A stretch of 64,000 nt of DNA, taken from contig NZ_NTFY01000082.1 of the NCBI RefSeq assembly GCF_002289565.1, positions 1-64,000 of the forward strand, in the 5' to 3' direction. Positions within the stretch are counted from its first letter, which is position 1; each line of letters opens with the position of its first letter. The translations under genes and the position numbers were made by a program. Below the pieces are notes generated by a model, which had not been told where the DNA came from, did not search any database, and worked only from the letters and a program-made list of their open reading frames with translations. This stretch comes from Rhodopirellula sp. SM50 (GTDB taxonomy: Bacteria > Planctomycetota > Planctomycetia > Pirellulales > Pirellulaceae). Shown here in pieces: positions 28,307 through 37,245 of the stretch.

Positions 28307-29815
28307 TCAATCCGCCTCGACGTTCCGCCCGTCCTCCGACAACTTCCCCGCGCGGCCGGCGGCCCAGTTTCGTAAACCTTCCAAACGCTGCTTGCCACGG
28401 GCGAAATAAGTTTCGTCGAGCGATGCGAGGTGCTGCGTCGCACGCGCTCGGTAAGACTCCTCGGCGGATGCGGTCGCCGTGATCTGAAACAATTCCATCA
28501 CGGCATCGGAGACGGCCAACGCGATCTCTTGATGTCCGGCGATCGTCGGATGAACGTGGTCGACGAACCGCTGCGGGTCTTCGATCCGATCAGGAATCGG
28601 CCTCCACTGAGAGTCCGTTCGATCGAACAATTGATCACATCGAATCGGACGCAGCCGATGACGCTCGGCCGACTGCAAGATCGTTTGCAAAACCGGTGTC
28701 GTCGCCCGCAGCGGGCAGACATCATGGTCGCGCGCCGCGTACAGATGCTCCCCAGCTTGCCTGGCCCGACCATGCTCCCAATGCAGCATGCCGGCCAAGT
28801 AGTGGATTCCGGCATGTTCGGGATCGATTTCCAAGCACGCCTTGCAGGCCGCGAGGCGCCGTCCCTCCGCCAGGCGGTTGTCCTCCGCGATCGCCTGGTG
28901 CCGGAGAAAGTCATCCAATGCCGCTTGATCCAGATCCGCCATTTGAACCTTCAGCGGCGGCGTGTTGACAACGTCACTGGTCGGTACACAAACCAACAAC
29001 GGGACATCGGCGGCCTCGCACATGCCGATCATGCGTTCCAGCGTGACACGAAAATGGTTCACGACGCCCCGTCGCCATGGTTCATCGCGGACGTAACGCG
29101 CCATTCCATCGACGAAGTCCAAACGTGTTTTCAGTTCGGCCGGCAAGTCCTGGCGATGGCCGGCTGGGGGACGCAAGTGCCGGCGGATCGATCGGACCAG
29201 GTAGGAGCATTGGGCCAGGCGTTGCAGCGGGTTGCTTTCCCACTCGATCGTGCTGTAACTGCGTTCTTCCAGATACTCGTTGTGCCCGGTGTACAGCACG
29301 ATCGCGTCGGGCTGATAGCGGAGAACTTCTTCCAACACGATCGCGATCCGATAGCTAGCGTAGGAGACGCCACCGCAGTTGACGACTTCGTAGCCATGCG
29401 AGGGATCCTGGGCTTCCAGTCGCAACTGCATCCATTTTGCGAATGCGGTTTCGGTTTCGTAGGGACGGCCCTGGACGGTGGACCCGCCGAGCACGAAGAT
29501 GCGTCGCGTGTTGCCCGGCTTGTCGGCGGCAAACGAGGCCGGCCGAAAAAAGTTGAGCCTCGATGGCGGGATCTCCAATCGTGTTGAATCCGGTGACAGA
29601 ACGAACAGCGGCGACTGGCCGGCAGCATCAAACACCGGATCGCTCGCTAGGTCCTTTAGATCGACGCGGTGCGTGATCCGCAGGAAGAGTTCGGCGGCGA
29701 TGAAGGGCAACAGGGCGATCGCCAGACAGACCCATCGAAACAGCCACACGCGTCGCGTCGGCAGCGCCGGCGAAGGCGAGTCTGGGGAGCGGCGAGACAC
29801 GGAACGACCAAACAA
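28307..29815 (-). CDS. SGNH/GDSL-type hydrolase with an N-terminal membrane anchor
   Basis: Up to 502 residues. After a basic stretch comes one hydrophobic segment (about 24-46, LFRWVCLAIALLPFIAAELFL), then an SGNH hydrolase domain: block I FVLGGST (nucleophile Ser112), block II Gly in NCGGVSYAS, block III Asn179 in YTGHNEYLE, and block V VDHVHPT with the catalytic Asp/His near residue 420. Between blocks III and V is a TPR-like helix pair (ACKACLEIDPEHAGIHYLAG). It probably acts on an acyl or glycan substrate outside the membrane; the substrate is unknown. The start is uncertain: TTG 29815, GTG 29800 or a GTG before the anchor. Divergent from aroK. Confidence 0.8.
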   Translation of the reverse strand: MFGRSVSRRSPDSPSPALPTRRVWLFRWVCLAIALLPFIAAELFLRITHRVDLKDLASDPVFDAAGQSPLFVLSPDSTRLEIPPSRLNFFRPASFAADKPGNTRRIFVLGGSTVQGRPYETETAFAKWMQLRLEAQDPSHGYEVVNCGGVSYASYRIAIVLEEVLRYQPDAIVLYTGHNEYLEERSYSTIEWESNPLQRLAQCSYLVRSIRRHLRPPAGHRQDLPAELKTRLDFVDGMARYVRDEPWRRGVVNHFRVTLERMIGMCEAADVPLLVCVPTSDVVNTPPLKVQMADLDQAALDDFLRHQAIAEDNRLAEGRRLAACKACLEIDPEHAGIHYLAGMLHWEHGRARQAGEHLYAARDHDVCPLRATTPVLQTILQSAERHRLRPIRCDQLFDRTDSQWRPIPDRIEDPQRFVDHVHPTIAGHQEIALAVSDAVMELFQITATASAEESYRARATQHLASLDETYFARGKQRLEGLRNWAAGRAGKLSEDGRNVEAD

Positions 29816-29846
29816 ACGAATTCCGGCGGAGCAAACGGAGGTGAGG

Positions 29847-30413
29847 GTGACTACGGATCGAATTTACTTGACCGGCTACCGCGGCACCGGAAAAACGACG
29901 GTGGGGAGATTGATTTCTGCCGAACTGGCGACCGAGTGTGTCGATTTGGATCACGTCATCGAGCAGGCCGCCGGAAAAACGATTCGCGAGATCTTTGCCG
30001 AAGGAGGCGAAGACTTGTTCCGCGATTGGGAATCACGGTGCCTTCGCCAAGTGGCCGCCGATCGATCGCAGGGACGCGTCATTTCGCTCGGCGGGGGAGC
30101 GATCCTGCGAGAGCAGAATCGTGACGTCATTCGGCAAACCGGAGTCTGCATCTGGTTGACCGCCAGTCCCGAGGTGATCGCCGGGCGGCTTGCGGCCGAC
30201 CAGACGACCGGGCAACGGCGTCCGGCGCTGACGGAATTGTCGCCGGTGGATGAGATTCGTGAATTGCTTGCACGCCGCGAACCGCTGTATCGTCAGGTGG
30301 CCGATTTGACCCTTGCCGGCGACGCCATGTCGCCCGAGCAATTGGCCCGCGACGCGGTGCAATGGCTGGGCCAACATGGGGGTCAGAGCATGACACCGCA
30401 ACGGAATGATTGA
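29847..30413 (+). CDS. aroK: Shikimate kinase
   Basis: A 188-residue kinase that phosphorylates shikimate in the chorismate pathway. The P-loop is GYRGTGKTTVG (residues 10-20), followed by CVDLDHVIE with the shikimate-binding Asp, a Glu-rich FAEGGEDLFRDWE with the conserved Arg, the SLGGGAI substrate loop, and the LID region near RRPAL. GTG 29847 is chosen because GGAGGT (29837-29842) lies 5 bases upstream; the frame is open much further back, but that part overlaps the divergent gene. GTG 29841 would leave the site overlapping the start. Confidence 0.93.
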   Translation: MTTDRIYLTGYRGTGKTTVGRLISAELATECVDLDHVIEQAAGKTIREIFAEGGEDLFRDWESRCLRQVAADRSQGRVISLGGGAILREQNRDVIRQTGVCIWLTASPEVIAGRLAADQTTGQRRPALTELSPVDEIRELLARREPLYRQVADLTLAGDAMSPEQLARDAVQWLGQHGGQSMTPQRND

Positions 30414-30593
30414 GGAATTAATGGTGGCGAACGCTCCTTCGCTCGTTTCGTCGCATTAGCCGGTAAACCGGTCTTTTGCCCAGATCGCCAAAATCGGTAC
30501 GCTTACCTAAAACCATTCGTGGCGGCGGCTTGCACTCGATCGCCCGCTGTCATGCGACCAGAATTCTAGACGTTGATTTGAAAGGATACTCCC

Positions 30594-31340
30594 GTGTTGA
30601 TCGCCGCTTCTACTGAATGCTTTCCCGGTCTCGAATTGCTTGCAGCGATCGAACTTGCTTCCGACTTGGATTTCACCGCCATCGAGATTGCGTTGCACGA
30701 ATCGGGGAACGTCAAACCGAGTGAATTGCTGGAGGACATGGATCGCTCCATCCAACTGCTCCGCCACACCCACCGGCTCGATATTTCAGGCTACAGCGTG
30801 CAACTGGCGTCCACCGGCGCAGATCACTACCAGCAATTCGCCAAGCTGTGTTGGCTGGCCAAGACGACCAAGGTGGTCACGATCACCATTCCGTCGGCCG
30901 AACAGGGTACCCCCTTCAACGAGGAGGTCGAACACCTGCAGAAACTGGTCGAGATCGGTGAGGCAGAAGGGGTTCGCGTCAGCGTGAAAAGCCAACTCGG
31001 TTGCTTGAGCGAGGATCCCGACACGCTGATGGTGCTGTGCAACAATGTTGATGGATTGGGAATCACCTTGGACCCGAGCGTTTACATCACCGGTTCGGCC
31101 AAGGGCAAAAGCTTGGACCACATTTTGAAATTTGTTTGCAACGTGCATCTTCGCGACACGCGGCCGGACGCCTTTCAGGTCAGCGTCGGTCAGGGGGAAG
31201 TCGACTACGGAAAACTGATCACCCAGCTTGAACGCGAGAAATACGATCGCGCATTGACGGTCAATATGACGCCGATGGAAGGGTTGGATCATCGGGTCGA
31301 ATTGCGAAAGCTGCGTCGACTGCTTGAGACCCTCGTCTAG
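30594..31340 (+). CDS. TIM-barrel sugar isomerase/AP-endonuclease-like protein
   Basis: 248 residues with the layout of the xylose isomerase-like TIM barrel family: an opening strand LIAASTECFPG, FTAIEIALHE, a VVTITIPSAEQGTPF strand, VRVSVKSQLGCL, GLGITLDPSVYI, and a late VHLRDTRPDAFQVSVGQGEVDY, which is the usual metal/substrate H-x-D-(x)n-G-x-G-E-V-D-Y signature. A sugar or inositol-derivative isomerase or epimerase function is inferred. GTG 30594 is preceded by AAAGGA (30580-30585). The next gene starts at the base following the stop. Confidence 0.8.
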   Translation: MLIAASTECFPGLELLAAIELASDLDFTAIEIALHESGNVKPSELLEDMDRSIQLLRHTHRLDISGYSVQLASTGADHYQQFAKLCWLAKTTKVVTITIPSAEQGTPFNEEVEHLQKLVEIGEAEGVRVSVKSQLGCLSEDPDTLMVLCNNVDGLGITLDPSVYITGSAKGKSLDHILKFVCNVHLRDTRPDAFQVSVGQGEVDYGKLITQLEREKYDRALTVNMTPMEGLDHRVELRKLRRLLETLV

Positions 31341-32216
31341 GTGCCCGTTGTGTCCGCCAGGGATCGTGCCGTCGAGCAGCTATTTGCTGCGGAATCCATC
31401 AAGACGTTTGGCAGCGTGGTCGCTCAGGTGCTCGCCCAGCGCAGCGGCAACAAGACGGGCAAATTCCCAAGCGGCCGATTCCTGAACCGTTCGATCAGCT
31501 CCCCGCGGGCGCGTGGCGGTTCGAGGCTAGCGCCGCGTTTGTCCTACGGTCGCCACCGCGGGCCAGCCCGATCGGATTCACGCCAGGCGGCCGTCGTGAT
31601 TGTGGTCTACCCCTATCGGCAAACCGGGCGGTTGTGCCTGACGCTCACCCGCCGCCCCAAGGCGTTGTCGCACCACGGCGGACAAGTTTGTTTGCCGGGC
31701 GGACAAATCGAGTCCGGCGAATCCGCCCTGCAGGCAGCGCTGCGGGAATACCAGGAGGAACTCGGATTGCCGGTGGAGGTGATCGACGTGGTGGGATGTT
31801 TGTCGCCGATCTACGTGTTTGCCAGTGACAACCTGGTGGAAACGCAAATCGTCACAGCGCAGTGTCCCACAGCGCAGTCTCCCACAACCGAATGGCGCCC
31901 CGACCCGGTCGAGGTGGACGAAGTGATCGAGATGCCTGTGGAATGCCTACTGCGTCTGGGGGAACACGCTGCACCCCAACCGCCCCCCCATTGCACACTC
32001 ATCGATCAAAAAAAACAGCGGATCGGTAAGAGTCAGGACAGCGGCGAGGTATTCCAGTACAGATTTGGACACCGAGCGATCGAGTTTGATGATTGCCTGG
32101 GGCGTCGACGAGACGTCTGGGGCGCGACCGCGATGCTGCTGGGCGAATTTGCCGAAATCGTCTCGCGTGCCGTCGGGCACTGGATGCGTGAAGGCGCACC
32201 ACGCGATCATCGATGA
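31341..32216 (+). CDS. Nudix hydrolase, CoA pyrophosphatase type
   Basis: 291 residues. The Nudix box is complete at about 121-143 (G-QIESGE-SALQAALRE-YQEELGL), and the upstream LTLTRRPKALSHHGGQVCLPGG is the NudL/CoA-specific motif (R-x-x-x-L-x-x-H-x-G-Q-V-x-x-P-G-G). It is predicted to split CoA into 4'-phosphopantetheine and ADP. The first 75 residues are basic and not conserved. An in-frame 15-nt direct repeat encodes TAQCP-TAQSP (31855-31884) in a surface loop. GTG 31341 abuts the stop of the TIM-barrel gene, so the two are probably co-translated. Confidence 0.85.
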   Translation: MPVVSARDRAVEQLFAAESIKTFGSVVAQVLAQRSGNKTGKFPSGRFLNRSISSPRARGGSRLAPRLSYGRHRGPARSDSRQAAVVIVVYPYRQTGRLCLTLTRRPKALSHHGGQVCLPGGQIESGESALQAALREYQEELGLPVEVIDVVGCLSPIYVFASDNLVETQIVTAQCPTAQSPTTEWRPDPVEVDEVIEMPVECLLRLGEHAAPQPPPHCTLIDQKKQRIGKSQDSGEVFQYRFGHRAIEFDDCLGRRRDVWGATAMLLGEFAEIVSRAVGHWMREGAPRDHR

Positions 32217-32518
32217 GCTGCCGCAGCGGTGCGACGCGATCGCTGTTCGTTCGGCGTCACGCGTTGATTTCTCCCGCTTGCGCGGTGACGTCGGGTAACT
32301 CCGACACGGACTCCCCAATGGGGGCAGTCGGGCCACGATGGCCAACGCCAGAATGGAACGTGACGGAATCGGCAGTGACCCGATGAGCCCGACGAGCTGA
32401 AATTCTCGCTTTGGCTAACTTGGCCGACCACCCCCAGCTTCCTACAATTCGCACTCGAGTATCGGCGGATCGCTGCCGACCTCTCCTTTTCCCTGTTGCT
32501 ATCCCGAGGACCAAGACC
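32217..32518. other. Intergenic region upstream of trxA
   Basis: 302 bases with no convincing gene; minus-strand open frames here cross into flanking genes and show no domain. The trxA promoter candidate lies at 32420-32448. Confidence 0.6.
32420..32448 (+). promoter_or_regulatory. Candidate sigma-70 promoter for trxA-thyA-folA
   Basis: TTGGCC (32420-32425) and TACAAT (32443-32448) are 17 bases apart, and lie about 70 bases before the trxA ATG. Four of six and five of six positions match the consensus. Confidence 0.5.
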
Positions 32519-32848
32519 ATGGCTTCAGACGCCGTGAAAGAATTTACTGACGACAACTTTGATGCCGAAGTCCTTCAAGCCGATGGCGCGGTGCTCGTTG
32601 ATTTCTGGGCACCCTGGTGCGGCCCCTGCCGTGCAATCGCTCCGATGATCGACCAGCTGGCCGAGGAAAACAGCAAGGCAAAGATCGGCAAATTGAACAT
32701 CGATGATGCCCCCGGTGTCGCACAAAAGTTCGGCATCACCGGGATCCCGACGCTGTTGCTGTTCAAGAACGGCGAAGTCGAGCATAGCTTCCGAGGCGGC
32801 AACACGACCAAAGCCGCACTTCAGGAAGCGATCGACGCGTCGGTCTAA
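32519..32848 (+). CDS. trxA: Thioredoxin
   Basis: 109 residues, the standard length of a cytoplasmic thioredoxin that reduces protein disulfides, including ribonucleotide reductase. The active site is WCGPC (Cys34, Cys37) in VDFWAPWCGPCRAI, with the cis-Pro loop GITGIPTLLLFKNG. ATG 32519 follows GAGGA (32506-32510). The thyA gene begins 6 bases after its stop, and folA follows, so a redox protein and two thymidylate-synthesis enzymes form one operon. Confidence 0.97.
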   Translation: MASDAVKEFTDDNFDAEVLQADGAVLVDFWAPWCGPCRAIAPMIDQLAEENSKAKIGKLNIDDAPGVAQKFGITGIPTLLLFKNGEVEHSFRGGNTTKAALQEAIDASV

Positions 32849-32854
32849 GACGAA

Positions 32855-33649
32855 ATGCTCCAGTACCTCCGCCTTCTCGAAGACATCCTTGAATCCGGCT
32901 CTGATCGGGGCGACCGCACCGGCGTCGGCACGCGAAGCCTGTTCGGCCGCCAGTTGCGATTCGATCTGTCCGACGGATTCCCGTTGTTGACCACCAAGAA
33001 ACTGCACCTGCGCTCGATCATTTACGAGCTGCTGTGGTTTCTTCGTGGTGACACCAACATCGCGTGGTTGAACGAGAACGGCGTCAAGATCTGGGACGAG
33101 TGGGCCGACGAAAATGGCGACTTGGGGCCGGTCTATGGCCACCAATGGCGGTCTTGGCCGACCCCGGACGGGCAGACGATCGACCAGATCGCCTGGGTCG
33201 AAAACGAGATTCGTACCAACCCGCTTTCGCGACGGCTGATCGTCTCGGCCTGGAACGTCAGCGAGGTCGGCGCGATGGCCTTGCCCCCCTGCCACACGCT
33301 GTTCCAGTTCTACGTTTCCGATGGCCGGCTTTCGTGCCAGCTCTATCAACGCAGTGCCGACGTGTTCCTGGGCGTCCCCTTCAACATTGCCAGCTATGCC
33401 TTGCTGACGATGATGATGGCTAGCGTGACCGGATTGAAACCCGGCGCGTTCGTGCACACCTTCGGCGACGTGCATCTGTACCAGAACCATTTCGAACAGG
33501 CCCGGGAACAGCTTTCCAGGGAACCCAAACCGTTACCGGAACTGGTGATCGCCCGCGTGCCGGAATCGATCGACGGGTTTGTGTACGACGACTTCCAGAT
33601 CGTCAATTACGAGCCCCATCCGCACATCAAGGCCCCCGTTGCGGTCTGA
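32855..33649 (+). CDS. thyA: Thymidylate synthase
   Basis: 264 residues, the length of the short-form ThyA; methylates dUMP to dTMP with methylene-tetrahydrofolate. Landmarks: [12 protein letters not shown] with the phosphate Arg, [15 protein letters not shown], nucleophile Cys146 in [31 protein letters not shown], and HLYQNHFEQ. It lies between trxA and folA, matching the common thyA-folA pairing that couples dTMP synthesis with dihydrofolate recycling. Confidence 0.98.
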   Translation: MLQYLRLLEDILESGSDRGDRTGVGTRSLFGRQLRFDLSDGFPLLTTKKLHLRSIIYELLWFLRGDTNIAWLNENGVKIWDEWADENGDLGPVYGHQWRSWPTPDGQTIDQIAWVENEIRTNPLSRRLIVSAWNVSEVGAMALPPCHTLFQFYVSDGRLSCQLYQRSADVFLGVPFNIASYALLTMMMASVTGLKPGAFVHTFGDVHLYQNHFEQAREQLSREPKPLPELVIARVPESIDGFVYDDFQIVNYEPHPHIKAPVAV

Positions 33650-33663
33650 AAGCCAATACCGCC

Positions 33664-34179
33664 ATGCCCCCAACCAGCAACCCTCCCGTCACCGCCGTCG
33701 TTGCGATGACCCCCAGCGGGGTGATCGGATTGGAGGGGACGATGCCGTGGCGGCTGCGTCAGGACCTGCAGCGGTTCAAGCGGATGACGATGGGCGGCGT
33801 GTTGGTGATGGGCCGCAAGACCTTTGATTCGATCGGGCGGGCGCTGCCGGGCCGTCGGACGATCGTTGTGTCCCGCCAGCCGGACCTGTCGTACCAGAGT
33901 GTTGACGTCGCGTCTTCACCCGACGCGGCCCTGCAGATGGGTGGCCAGGCACCAATTTATGTGGTCGGCGGGGCGGAAATCTATCGCCAACTGATCGATC
34001 GCTGCGACCAGATTTTTTTGACACGCGTGCTCTCGGGCGTCGCCGGCGACACCGAACTGGAGCTGGATCTGTCAGATTTCCGCACGGTGGAGCAATTTCG
34101 GGTCCCTGCGGGGCCGGCCGACGCGGTGCCGACGGAGTTTTTTCGGATGGTCCGGAAACGCCGGAGTGAAAATTCCTGA
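33664..34179 (+). CDS. folA: Dihydrofolate reductase
   Basis: 171 residues; reduces dihydrofolate with NADPH. Family motifs: VVAMTPSGVIGLEGTMPWRL with the catalytic loop Trp, FKRMTMGGVLVMGRKTFDSIG, PGRRTIVVSRQ, and YVVGGAEIYRQL (NADPH site). The usual catalytic Asp of DHFR is Arg-flanked here (WRLRQDLQRFK), as the acidic residue is provided by the D in RQDL. It starts 14 bases after thyA. Confidence 0.95.
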   Translation: MPPTSNPPVTAVVAMTPSGVIGLEGTMPWRLRQDLQRFKRMTMGGVLVMGRKTFDSIGRALPGRRTIVVSRQPDLSYQSVDVASSPDAALQMGGQAPIYVVGGAEIYRQLIDRCDQIFLTRVLSGVAGDTELELDLSDFRTVEQFRVPAGPADAVPTEFFRMVRKRRSENS

Positions 34180-34198
34180 AAAGGCTCGAAAGTGGCCA

Positions 34199-34228
34199 TT
34201 GAGCAAAAAGGGGACCAGTCGCTATAGT
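34199..34228 (+). promoter_or_regulatory. Candidate promoter for the rpsM-rpsK-rpoA-rplQ operon
   Basis: TTGAGC (34199-34204) and TATAGT (34223-34228) are 18 bases apart, just after folA. The resulting leader would be about 115 nt and contains a possible hairpin, TGCGGT (about 34263-34268) with ACCGCA (about 34296-34301), which could be a site for ribosomal-protein autoregulation. Confidence 0.55.
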
Positions 34229-34351
34229 CCGGGATTCTTGGCCAGCACTTTTTCTGACTTTCTGCGGTCGCGTTCCCTCCCGGGGGCGTCTCCAACCGCA
34301 AGGTGCTGTGTCTTCATAGTTTTAGCACGATGATTTTGCAGGAGCCTCGCC

Positions 34352-34735
34352 ATGCCCCGTTTGTTGGGCGTCGACATCCCGAACGACAAACAGATCCAGT
34401 ATTCGTTGACCTATCTCTACGGCGTCGGCCTTCACACGGCCCGCGAAGCCTGTGAGAAGCTCGGCGTGGACCCGACGCGCGCCGCAAGCGACCTCGGAGA
34501 AGATGAGCTGGGTCAAATCGCAGCATTGCTGGAACGTGAATACACGGTCGAAGGTCCACTGCGTCGTCAAACGACTCAGAACATCAGCCGGTTGCGTGAG
34601 ATCAAGTCGTACCGCGGCATGCGGCACCGAATGGGATTGCCGGTTCGCGGACAACGCACCAAGACCAACTCGCGTACCCGCAAAGGGCCCAAGAAGACGG
34701 TCGCCGGAAAGAAAGGCGTCAAGGATCTTCGCTAA
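34352..34735 (+). CDS. rpsM: 30S ribosomal protein S13
   Basis: 127 residues, normal for uS13. It starts [20 protein letters not shown], has the YGVG helix-turn, [38 protein letters not shown], the strongly conserved tail that contacts the head of the small subunit and tRNA. It heads the alpha-type operon. AGGAG (34340-34344) precedes the ATG. Confidence 0.98.
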   Translation: MPRLLGVDIPNDKQIQYSLTYLYGVGLHTAREACEKLGVDPTRAASDLGEDELGQIAALLEREYTVEGPLRRQTTQNISRLREIKSYRGMRHRMGLPVRGQRTKTNSRTRKGPKKTVAGKKGVKDLR

Positions 34736-34893
34736 CGTCTGGCGGATCCGCCCGGCGATTGACACGCCGAGCCTCCCCGACGTCCCAAGACATATTTTCG
34801 TTTGGTCCAAAGCAGCTACGGCGTCGCTGACGCGTCGCGCTTTGGCCTCCCCTCCAGTTCGACATTAACCGTTTGAAGTTTTAGGACTTTGCA

Positions 34894-35277
34894 GTGGCAA
34901 AGAGCAACAAAAAGAAACGAGTACGGCGAAACGTGACCAACGGCATCGCCCATGTTCACGCGACGTTCAACAACACGACGGTGACCATCACCGACGTCAA
35001 AGGCGACACGCTGTGCTGGGCAAGTGCCGGAACCAGCGGTTTCAAAGGCAGCCGAAAGAGCACCCCGTTCGCCGGCCAGTGTGCCGCCCAACAAGCCGCC
35101 GAAAAGGCGTCGAAGTTCGGCATGCGAGACGTCGAAGTTCGCGTCAAGGGCCCCGGATCGGGACGTGAAAGTGCCATCACGGCACTGCAAGCGGCCGGAC
35201 TGAAGGTCAAATTGATCGAAGACGTCACGCCGATTCCGCACAACGGATGCCGACCGCGGAAAAAGCGTCGCGTCTAG
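34894..35277 (+). CDS. rpsK: 30S ribosomal protein S11
   Basis: 127 residues matching uS11: [56 protein letters not shown] and the tail [14 protein letters not shown]. It starts at GTG 34894 with no strong Shine-Dalgarno. It follows rpsM after a 158-base spacer that contains CCAAAGC/GCTTTGG inverted arms around a GC-rich loop (34805-34846). Next is rpoA; rpsD, usually between them, is absent. Confidence 0.98.
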   Translation: MAKSNKKKRVRRNVTNGIAHVHATFNNTTVTITDVKGDTLCWASAGTSGFKGSRKSTPFAGQCAAQQAAEKASKFGMRDVEVRVKGPGSGRESAITALQAAGLKVKLIEDVTPIPHNGCRPRKKRRV

Positions 35278-35341
35278 TCGATCGGCCTCTCGGCTACTCT
35301 TTACCCCCGCATTTGCACTCCCAAGCGACAGGATCACAACC

Positions 35342-36331
35342 ATGCATATCCGTTGGCGTGGAATGGAACTTCCCAGCAATCTGGAAGTTGACCGCGATTC
35401 CCTTTCCCAAACGTACGGCAAGTTCATCGCCGAACCGTTCGAACGTGGCTTCGGCACCAGTGTCGGAAACAGCCTCCGACGCGTCCTGCTGAGCAGCCTG
35501 ATGGGTAGCGCCGTCACGCAGATTAAAATCCGTGGCGCCCAGCATGAGTTCACCAACATCCCCGGCGTCTTGGAAGACGTCACCGAAATCGTTCTCAACG
35601 TCAAAAGCTTGGTGGTCCGCAACCACAGCGAAGCGACGCGGGTGATCACGATCGAAAGTGACAAAGCCGGTGAACTGCGTGCCGGTGACATCGAAACCGA
35701 TTCCGATGTGGAAATCATCAACAAAGACCTGGTGTTGGCGACGCTCACCGAAGACACGCCATTCATGATGGAAATGGTCGTCGAAAACGGTCGCGGGTAT
35801 GTCCCGGCAACCGAGCACAGCAGCGCCGATCACGAAATCGGGATCATTCCCGTCGACGCCGTCTATAGCCCGATCACCCGCGTTCGATACGAAGTCGAAG
35901 AAACCCGCGTCGGACAGAAAACCAACTACGACAAGCTGATCCTGGAAATCTGGACCGACGGCAGCGTCAATCCTGAATTGGCGCTCGTCGAGTCGGCAAA
36001 AATCCTTCGCAAGCACCTCAACCCGTTCGTCCAATATCGCGAACTCGGACCGAGCATCTTCTCGGCCGCTCGCGGTGGCGCCGGGTCGCCCGAAGCTCAG
36101 TTGGAAGCCAAGCTGAACATGACGCTCGCAGACCTGCGATTGTCCGTGCGGGCAAACAACTGCCTGGAAAGCGAAAATATTCAAACGGTCCGTGATCTCG
36201 TTCAACGCAACGAAGACCAACTGTTGGAAGTCCGGAACTTCGGTGACACCACGCTGAACGAAGTCCGCGAAAAATTGGCCCAGTACGGATTGCACCTCGG
36301 CATGCGAGTGCCGGCGCAACCCATGTTCTAG
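35342..36331 (+). CDS. rpoA: RNA polymerase alpha subunit
   Basis: 329 residues, the usual length. The N-terminal assembly domain includes [22 protein letters not shown] and [22 protein letters not shown]; the C-terminal domain has [23 protein letters not shown] and [17 protein letters not shown], which binds UP elements and activators. It forms the platform for beta and beta-prime. It lies 64 bases after rpsK and 72 bases before rplQ. Confidence 0.98.
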   Translation: MHIRWRGMELPSNLEVDRDSLSQTYGKFIAEPFERGFGTSVGNSLRRVLLSSLMGSAVTQIKIRGAQHEFTNIPGVLEDVTEIVLNVKSLVVRNHSEATRVITIESDKAGELRAGDIETDSDVEIINKDLVLATLTEDTPFMMEMVVENGRGYVPATEHSSADHEIGIIPVDAVYSPITRVRYEVEETRVGQKTNYDKLILEIWTDGSVNPELALVESAKILRKHLNPFVQYRELGPSIFSAARGGAGSPEAQLEAKLNMTLADLRLSVRANNCLESENIQTVRDLVQRNEDQLLEVRNFGDTTLNEVREKLAQYGLHLGMRVPAQPMF

Positions 36332-36403
36332 CGGACCCCTCGCCGCGGATCCGCTCGAAAACACCTACGCACAAATACACCCCCAACCCTATCCGAATAC
36401 GTC

Positions 36404-37048
36404 ATGCGACACCGACGACGTGGCCGCACGCTGGGACGCAGTCCCAGCCACCGAAAGGCCCTGCTGAAAAACCTTGCCAGCGCTCTGTTTCTGACCGAGC
36501 GTGATGCCGAACTCGACGACAACGCTCCCAAGGTTGCCGGTCGAATCACCACCACGCTGCCCAAAGCCAAAGAAGTGCGGTCGCTGGTCGAAAAATGCAT
36601 CACCATCGCCAAGAAATCGCTTCCGCACGCCGAAGAAGCGGCCAAGTACGCTTGCGACGCCGACCGTGGCAGTGACGAGTACAAAAAGTGGCGAAAAAGC
36701 GAAGACTGGCAGAAGTGGGCCGCCGCCCGCGCTCCCGTCGTAGCCGCACAGCGGCGCATCGTTCAATTGATCGGCGACAAACAAGCGACCGCCATCCTGT
36801 TTGACACCATCGCCCCACGCTACGTCGATCGCGACGGCGGCTACACCCGCGTCGTCCGTCTGGCAATCCCGCGACTCGGCGATGCCGGCACCCGGGCGAT
36901 TCTTGAACTGGTCGGAAAGAACGATCGCGTCTCGCGAAAAGCCGAACGACCCTCGTTCGCCGATGACAGCGATAGCAGCGACAACGATGCGGAAACAACG
37001 CCGGAACCCGTCGCAGCAGCCGCTGATTCGGACGACGAACAGTCCTGA
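36404..37048 (+). CDS. rplQ: 50S ribosomal protein L17, extended form
   Basis: 214 residues against about 120 for most bL17 proteins. The conserved start MRHRRRGRTLGRSPSHRKALLKN and the end of the core DRDGGYTRVVRLAIPRLGDAG are clear. Three extras are seen: about 14 residues at 31-47 (ERDAELDDNAPKVAGRI), about 40 residues at 73-115 rich in charged and Trp residues (DEYKKWRKSEDWQKWAAA), and an acidic tail from about 172 to 214. The insertions lie where bL17 faces the solvent, so they probably decorate the exit-side surface of the ribosome. Last gene of the operon. Confidence 0.93.
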   Translation: MRHRRRGRTLGRSPSHRKALLKNLASALFLTERDAELDDNAPKVAGRITTTLPKAKEVRSLVEKCITIAKKSLPHAEEAAKYACDADRGSDEYKKWRKSEDWQKWAAARAPVVAAQRRIVQLIGDKQATAILFDTIAPRYVDRDGGYTRVVRLAIPRLGDAGTRAILELVGKNDRVSRKAERPSFADDSDSSDNDAETTPEPVAAAADSDDEQS

Positions 37049-37060
37049 GCCCCGCGGTAG

Positions 37061-37168
37061 CGGGCTGTCGATTTTTTCGAAATCAGCGCGTCAATGCCAG
37101 CCCGACGCGTTAGCGAGGGGCGACACGTGGCCCCTTGCTCACACACGCGGGCTTAGAGCGACAGCCCG
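37061..37168. repeat. MITE-like element, family A, copy 2 (inverted)
   Basis: Starts with the perfect terminal repeat CGGGCTGTCGATTT (37061-37074) and ends in a mutated partner GCGACAGCCCG (about 37158-37168). The interior is the reverse complement of the copy at 24169 (GACGCGTTAGCGAGGGGCGA ... GGCCCCTTGCTCACAC). It lies just after rplQ. It is followed by the GGAGGGCTCGCGCCCTGCCGCTAA repeat at about 37197-37220. Confidence 0.85.
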
Positions 37169-37245
37169 CGAGCCGTGGGCTTCACCGTGAAAGACCGGAG
37201 GGCTCGCGCCCTGCCGCTAACAAAAAACTCCCTGCTTGGCATCGC

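Noticed and set aside
28430-29587. 385-residue open frame on the plus strand
   Set aside because: Antisense to the SGNH hydrolase, whose catalytic blocks are clear.
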